Of a stretch of DNA of 17,528 nucleotides, positions 13,970-17,528 are shown one piece after another. This DNA comes from an uncultured Mycoplasmatota bacterium (GTDB lineage: Bacteria; Bacillota_I; Bacilli_A; RF39; UBA660): contig URUT01000022.1 of the NCBI GenBank assembly GCA_900551105.1, positions 1-17,528 on the forward strand, given 5' to 3'. Each line of letters begins with the position of its first letter. Within the stretch, counting starts at the first letter, position 1. A program made the position numbers and the translations under genes. The notes below the pieces were generated by a model. That model worked only from the letters and a program-made list of their open reading frames with translations, did not search any database and was not told the origin of the DNA.

Positions 13970-14863
13970 ATGGAAAAAAATGTATCTTCACTGAAGATAT
14001 TAAATATTATTATATGTTTATTACTACTTGTCGTATTTGCAATATTTACAGGAACTAAAAAAGTTGATGCTAAAAGTGAAGCATCAGGAGAATATCCCTC
14101 GCGTTTTACGCTAGGTTATCAGTTTAAAGAATTAAAATTTATTTATAAAGAGGCAACACCAAAAGAAGAAATTTTAGTTTATAATTTAGAGTATTATATA
14201 GAAAATAATTTAGATATCATCAAGTTTTATTCAAAAGTGTTTGACTATAATTTAGAAGATGTCCTAAACGATTTAAAAGAAAGAGAAAAGAATAACTCTA
14301 CATTTATTAGTACAAATATTGGTTATTTAAAAAACGAAAAAGGCGAATTAAGAATATATGATAGTTTTGAATATGGACTAATAGAGTACTTTTATAATCT
14401 AATGAAAACTAAAACAATCAAAAGAAACATAAAATATAGACCATATGAAGGTAATTCATCTTATGTTGAAAAACTAATAATGCATTACTCTTCTATTTAT
14501 TCCAATGTTGATCAAACTACACTTTTAAGTATTGGTGCCGCAGAAAGTGGATATTATAAAGTAAAATATATGCTAAGATCAAACAATATTTATGGTGGTA
14601 TGAGCAGCAAAGGATTAATCAGACATAATAATATTGAATTAGGAGTACTATCTTATGTTAGAATGATGTCAAAGTATTATTATGGTAAAGGCTTAAATAC
14701 ACCAGAGTTAATCGGTAGAGTATATTGCCCAGTATTTGAAAATGGTACAAAAGTAGCAAGCAGTCATTGGCTTAATCTAGTAAGTACTGCAAAAAACAAG
14801 TACAATAAATATGATTTTAACATAACAATTAATGATATTATAAATAAAGAGGAACTTGCCTAA
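13970..14863 (+). CDS. Secreted or anchored glucosaminidase-like cell-wall enzyme
   Basis: Predicted to cleave peptidoglycan glycan strands outside the membrane. Residues 9-27 are a hydrophobic signal or anchor after a short basic start, with VDAK (32-35) as a possible cleavage area. Residues about 160-285 resemble the lysozyme/glucosaminidase fold: LLSIGAAESGYY supplies the likely catalytic E192. SNNIYGGMSSKGLIRHNNIE corresponds to the NNLFGIK region of the Flg_new/LytD-type domain, and GVLSYVRMMSKYYYGKGLNT to the following helix. The region 50-160 is not recognised. The assignment rests on these short motifs. There are no wall-binding repeats. It has its own strong promoter and ribosome site and ends in a terminator that covers the stop codon. 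Confidence 0.75.
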   Translation: MEKNVSSLKILNIIICLLLLVVFAIFTGTKKVDAKSEASGEYPSRFTLGYQFKELKFIYKEATPKEEILVYNLEYYIENNLDIIKFYSKVFDYNLEDVLNDLKEREKNNSTFISTNIGYLKNEKGELRIYDSFEYGLIEYFYNLMKTKTIKRNIKYRPYEGNSSYVEKLIMHYSSIYSNVDQTTLLSIGAAESGYYKVKYMLRSNNIYGGMSSKGLIRHNNIELGVLSYVRMMSKYYYGKGLNTPELIGRVYCPVFENGTKVASSHWLNLVSTAKNKYNKYDFNITINDIINKEELA

Positions 14864-14878
14864 GCAGTTCTTTTTTTT
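14852..14878 (+). terminator. Terminator overlapping the stop of the glucosaminidase-like gene
   Basis: GAAC-T-TGC (14852-14859) pairs with GCA-GTTC (14864-14870), one bulged T, followed by eight T. The stop TAA (14861-14863) is in the loop. Confidence 0.85.
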
Positions 14879-14879
14879 C

Positions 14880-14908
14880 TTGTTCTGTGGTTCAAAATAA
14901 TATATAAT
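14880..14908 (+). promoter_or_regulatory. Promoter of the dCMP deaminase-PGK operon
   Basis: TTGTTC (14880-14885), a 17-base spacer and TATAAT (14903-14908). The -35 directly follows the previous terminator's T-run. The leader would be only about 10 bases, with GGTGA at its start. Confidence 0.75.
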
Positions 14909-14924
14909 AAAATTGGTGATAAGA

Positions 14925-15410
14925 ATGCGAAAAGATAAAACAAATTATTATTTAGATATTGCTAAAATAGTAAGTGAAAGAAGCACCTGTTTAAGAAGAC
15001 ACTATGGCTGTGTTATCGTTAAGAACGATGAAATAATAGCTACTGGTTATAATGGTGCCCCGAGAAAGAGAAAAAATTGTGAAGAATTAGGCTACTGCTA
15101 TCGTGAAAAACTAAATATTCCAAGAGGAGAAAGATATGAGTTATGTAGAAGTGTACACGCAGAGCAAAATGCTATCATCTCAGCAGCACGTAAGGATTTA
15201 ATCGGAGCAACCATCTTTATGTGTGGAACTAACGCATCAACAAAAGAAATAGAAGCTAACTCAACATCTTGTATGATGTGTAAAAGAGTAGTAATTAACG
15301 CAGGAATTAAAGAGGTAATAGTAAGAGAACCAGATAACAAGTATACAATATATGATGTTCAAAAATGGATTGATGATGATGATTCTCTAAATGGAAAGTT
15401 TGGGTACTGA
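14925..15410 (+). CDS. comEB: Deoxycytidylate (dCMP) deaminase
   Basis: Zinc enzyme converting dCMP to dUMP for thymidylate synthesis. From the ATG at 14925 it has 161 residues. The zinc site is HAEQNA (78-83: H78, with E80 as proton shuttle) and CMMC (C116, C119). TGYNGAP (40-46) and the insert NCEELGYCYREKLNIPRGER (51-70), also rich in potential metal ligands, are typical of the ComEB/dCMP deaminase group. Upstream TTG (14913) and GTG (14916) codons are in frame, but the TSS predicted from the TATAAT and the GGTGA site favour the ATG. It overlaps the phosphoglycerate kinase gene by one base (TGATG), so translation is coupled. It complements the dUTPase gene in this window: both make dUMP. 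Confidence 0.93.
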   Translation: MRKDKTNYYLDIAKIVSERSTCLRRHYGCVIVKNDEIIATGYNGAPRKRKNCEELGYCYREKLNIPRGERYELCRSVHAEQNAIISAARKDLIGATIFMCGTNASTKEIEANSTSCMMCKRVVINAGIKEVIVREPDNKYTIYDVQKWIDDDDSLNGKFGY

Positions 15411-16573
15411 TGAAAAAAATTGAAGATTTTGATTTTTATAACAAAAAAGTAATATTAAGAGTAGACTTTAACGTTTCTATCAAGGATAGCAAAATAATAA
15501 GTAATGATAGAATTATTGCAGCAATGCCTACTATCAAATACTTAATTGAAAAACAAGCCAAAATAATTTTAATGTCTCATTTAGGTAAAATTAAAACAAA
15601 AGAAGATACTGAAAAGAACTCATTATACATTGTATATCAAGAACTTTGCAAGTTAATAGATACACCTGTATATTTCTCTAGTAGCACTCATGGAGATATT
15701 TTAGAAAGTAAAATAACTGCCCTTAAAAACGGCGAAATACTTCTAATGGAAAATACTAGATTTGAAGACCTTGAGGATAAAAAAGAAAGCAATTGTGATA
15801 TGACACTTTCTAAATACTGGGCAAGTTTAGGAGATATATTTATTAATGATGCTTTTGGTTTATCACATCGTAAGCACGCATCTAATTATGGTATTACAAA
15901 ATATATTCCAAGCGGTATAGGTTTTTTAATGCAAAAAGAATTAGAAGGCTTAGAACCAATAATAAATCCTATTCATCCATTTGTAGTAATTATGGGTGGT
16001 GCTAAGTTAGAAGATAAAATAGCACTAATTAAAAGTATCTTAACAAAGTGTGACAAATTGTTACTAACTGGCGGTATTGCTAATACATTTTTAAAGACAG
16101 AGTTTAATATTGGTAAATCACTATATAGTGAAGAAAGCGTTGAAGAAGTAAAAAAAATCCTCTCTATATATAAGGAAAGAATAATTCTTCCAAAAGATTG
16201 TGTAGTAGAGTCTATTGAAAAAATAAATCAAAAAAATGTAAATGAAATTGATCCTGAAGATATTATCTATGATATAGGTTCAAAAACAATTGAGAGTTTT
16301 AAAGAAGTAATTAATAATGCAAAAACAATATTTTTAAATGGCACAGCCGGAAAATATGAATTAGAGCATTTTGAAACGGGTACTAAAGCTGTTCTTGAAT
16401 TAGTATCTAAGAGTAACGCTTATACTGTAATAGGCGGTGGCGATGCACTATCAAGCTCAGAATATTTTAATATTGATGGCTTTAGTTTTAAATCAACAGG
16501 TGGTGGTGCTACTTTAGACTATATTGCAAATGGAAAACTTAAATGCTTAGAAGATGAAAACACAAATAACTGA
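15410..16573 (+). CDS. pgk: Phosphoglycerate kinase (divergent)
   Basis: Glycolytic enzyme transferring the phosphate of 1,3-bisphosphoglycerate to ADP. The 387 residues cover both lobes. Motifs: RVDFNV, SHLG, ENTRF, NDAFG, HRKHAS, GGAKLEDK, IGGGDAL and STGGGATL. Departures from the norm: SHLGKIK instead of SHLGRPK, GGIANTFL instead of GGGxAxTF, and NGTAGKYE instead of NGPMGVFE. The core substrate arginines and the GGAK lysine are kept, so activity is likely. It is not next to gap, tpi or eno as usual, but is translationally coupled to dCMP deaminase. It could be the only PGK of the genome or a second copy. The TGA stop lies in the loop of its terminator. Confidence 0.92.
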   Translation: MKKIEDFDFYNKKVILRVDFNVSIKDSKIISNDRIIAAMPTIKYLIEKQAKIILMSHLGKIKTKEDTEKNSLYIVYQELCKLIDTPVYFSSSTHGDILESKITALKNGEILLMENTRFEDLEDKKESNCDMTLSKYWASLGDIFINDAFGLSHRKHASNYGITKYIPSGIGFLMQKELEGLEPIINPIHPFVVIMGGAKLEDKIALIKSILTKCDKLLLTGGIANTFLKTEFNIGKSLYSEESVEEVKKILSIYKERIILPKDCVVESIEKINQKNVNEIDPEDIIYDIGSKTIESFKEVINNAKTIFLNGTAGKYELEHFETGTKAVLELVSKSNAYTVIGGGDALSSSEYFNIDGFSFKSTGGGATLDYIANGKLKCLEDENTNN

Positions 16574-16596
16574 GATTTGTGTTTTTAATTTTTTTA
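16557..16596 (+). terminator. Terminator overlapping the PGK stop and the next promoter
   Basis: AAAACACAAAT (16557-16567) pairs with ATTTGTGTTTT (16575-16585), an 11-bp perfect stem with TGA in the loop, then T-runs. The right arm also contains the -35 hexamer of the next gene. Confidence 0.88.
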
Positions 16597-16605
16597 TAGT
16601 ATAAT
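16577..16605 (+). promoter_or_regulatory. Promoter of the Ntdp-like gene, nested in the terminator
   Basis: TTGTGT (16577-16582), a 17-base spacer and TATAAT (16600-16605). The start is expected near 16612, giving a leader of about 12 bases that begins with the AAGGAAGG ribosome site. Confidence 0.75.
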
Positions 16606-16624
16606 GTAGGCAAGGAAGGTTTAG

Positions 16625-17149
16625 ATGGAAAATTATGCAAAAGGGAAAGTGCTGACAGTGCACTGTTATAAGCATAACGGAAAAATCCATAGAACTTGGG
16701 ATAAAACCACTATTTTAGATGAAACAAATGATTATTTAGTTTGTGGAAATAATAAGGTGAAAATAACAGAAGCAACAGGAAGAACTCATCGTACAAAAGA
16801 AACGGCAATTGTGTTTTTCTATAAAAAAAGATGGTTTCATGTAACCGCACAATTTAAAACCAATGGTTTATTTTATAAAGTAGATATAGCAAGCCCTTTT
16901 TTATTAGACGATGAAATCATTAAATATATTGATTATGATTTAGATGTGAAAATATTTCCCGATGGAAGCTTCAGAGTTTTAGACAGAAACGAATATAAAT
17001 ATCATAAAAGATTAATGAGGTACTCTGAAAAATTGGATACTATACTTCAAAAAGAATTAACAGACTTAATTAACATGATTAGAGCAGAAGTAGGACCGTT
17101 TAACAAAAAAACTGCCGAAAAGTACTACGAATTATATAAAAATATGTAG
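16625..17149 (+). CDS. Nucleoside tri-/diphosphate phosphatase, DUF402 (YgaC/Ntdp-like)
   Basis: Cytoplasmic protein of the DUF402 family; the Bacillus/Staphylococcus members hydrolyse nucleoside tri- and diphosphates with divalent metals. Its 174 residues match that subfamily from end to end. CYKHNGKIHRTW (14-25) is the family's conserved start, and AIVFFYKKRWFHVTAQF the central strands. YKVDIASPFLLDDEIIKYID, then DLDVKIFPDGSFRVLDRNEY carries the conserved acidic metal-binding residues. The start has AAGGAAGG six bases upstream. It is the last protein gene before the rRNA operon and is closed by a long A/T-rich hairpin terminator. It is separately promoted from the dCMP deaminase-PGK operon, though both touch nucleotide pools. 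Confidence 0.9.
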   Translation: MENYAKGKVLTVHCYKHNGKIHRTWDKTTILDETNDYLVCGNNKVKITEATGRTHRTKETAIVFFYKKRWFHVTAQFKTNGLFYKVDIASPFLLDDEIIKYIDYDLDVKIFPDGSFRVLDRNEYKYHKRLMRYSEKLDTILQKELTDLINMIRAEVGPFNKKTAEKYYELYKNM

Positions 17150-17160
17150 TAAGTACTAAC

Positions 17161-17200
17161 AAAAAATGAGATTTTATAACAAAATTTCATTTTTTTTAAT
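17161..17200 (+). terminator. Terminator after the Ntdp-like gene
   Basis: The 15-base arm at 17161-17175 (AAAAAATGAGATTTT) pairs with 17181-17195 with one G-T pair and loop ATAAC. T-runs follow on the plus strand; the A-run at the left would let it act in both directions. Confidence 0.85.
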
Positions 17201-17217
17201 TTTTTTAAAAAAAATTG

Positions 17218-17246
17218 TTGCAATTTAAAAAAAAGAAGCATATAAT
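17218..17246 (+). promoter_or_regulatory. rRNA operon promoter P1 (upstream)
   Basis: TTGCAA (17218-17223), a 17-base spacer and perfect TATAAT (17241-17246), preceded by A/T tracts. It lies about 230 bases before the 16S start. Confidence 0.82.
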
Positions 17247-17251
17247 ACAGT

Positions 17252-17297
17252 GTATGCAAACGAGGAAAGCCCATTAAAAACGGCATAATTGTTTGTA
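17252..17297 (+). other. Leader stem-loop between the tandem rRNA promoters
   Basis: TGCAAAC pairs with GTTTGTA (7 bp with one G-U), enclosing a GCC/GGC inner stem. It begins at about the P1 start point, so it would form the 5' end of the P1 transcript. Its role is not known. Confidence 0.45.
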
Positions 17298-17321
17298 AAA
17301 ACATAAAAATATATTAAATTA

Positions 17322-17380
17322 AAAAAAAGTCGAAAAAAATAAAAAAAAGTGTTGACTTAATGAAAAAGATTTGATATATT
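17322..17380 (+). promoter_or_regulatory. rRNA operon promoter P2 with upstream A-tracts
   Basis: TTGACT (17352-17357), a 17-base spacer and TATATT (17375-17380). Phased A-runs at about 17322-17348 resemble an UP element. Transcription would start near 17387, at a TGCAC/GTGCA hairpin (17386-17407). Confidence 0.88.
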
Positions 17381-17410
17381 ACTAATGCACGAACGAAAAG
17401 GAGTGCAAAA

Positions 17411-17431
17411 TGATCTTTGAAAACTAAGTAA
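17411..17431 (+). promoter_or_regulatory. boxA-like antitermination motif of the rRNA leader
   Basis: TGATCTTTGAAAACTAAGTAA matches the conserved leader element (TGnTCTTTGAAAACTnA) found before 16S in Bacillota, the Nus-factor loading site. Confidence 0.75.
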
Positions 17432-17476
17432 AATGTCAATTTTGAGTAGTCAGATTAAACTTTGAAATAATTAATT

Positions 17477-17528
<52 letters not shown>

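Noticed and set aside
17258..17272. GAGGAAAGCCC resembling the RNase P RNA core motif
   Set aside because: No RNase P RNA surrounds it; it lies in the short rRNA leader between two promoters.

Overview
The window is low-GC (A+T-rich throughout, including third codon positions), densely packed and uses TGA as a stop (for example at 15408-15410 and 16571-16573). Gene content (Ntdp/DUF402 phosphatase, dimeric dUTPase, UgtP-like glycolipid glucosyltransferase, ComEB-type dCMP deaminase), AAGGAGG-type ribosome sites and the first bases of a 16S rRNA gene (GGCGGCATGCCTAAG) all point to Bacillota. The 16S start resembles the Erysipelotrichia / RF39 / Mollicutes-related side, but that placement is tentative.

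Layout: (a) 1-919 is the right end of an IS150-group IS3 element, with its transposase truncated by the window edge and its right inverted repeat intact. (b) 956-2849 (-) is a two-gene coupled operon of zinc-ribbon membrane proteins, one of them a PrsW-type intramembrane protease. (c) 2911-3681 is a graveyard: remnants of a divergent MerR regulator / flavodoxin / cupin cluster in which both 5' ends, and later the flavodoxin-cupin junction, have been deleted. (d) 3762-5334 (+) holds a membrane-anchored C39-like peptidase and a dimeric dUTPase. (e) 5351-6500 (-) is a retron: a reverse transcriptase with retron signatures (NAxxH, YSDD, ITG), preceded by a ~166-nt structured region with a1/a2 complementary ends, msr hairpins and a long msd stem tipped by two triloop hairpins. 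No effector gene is adjacent. (f) 6526-7920 (-) holds a 3-hydroxyacyl-CoA dehydrogenase and a small three-helix membrane protein. (g) 8027-11576 (+) is a lipid-related run: glycosyltransferase, acyl-CoA ligase, and an overlapping membrane-anchored XRE regulator. (h) 11608-12096 (-) is an unknown protein with a consensus promoter, back to back with tRNA-Asn. (i) 12448-14863 (+) holds a large acidic protein with a LysM-like tail, a small partner, and a secreted glucosaminidase-like protein. (j) 14925-17149 (+) holds dCMP deaminase coupled to a divergent phosphoglycerate kinase, then an Ntdp-like phosphatase. (k) 17161-17528 is a terminator, tandem rRNA promoters, a boxA-like leader and the 16S start.

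The retron is the most interesting system here. Recurrent architecture is also notable. Terminator hairpins overlap stop codons, and the next gene's -35 box begins inside or directly after the terminator. Leaders are extremely short, with two candidate leaderless genes. Extended -10 boxes of the form TGNTATAAT are common.
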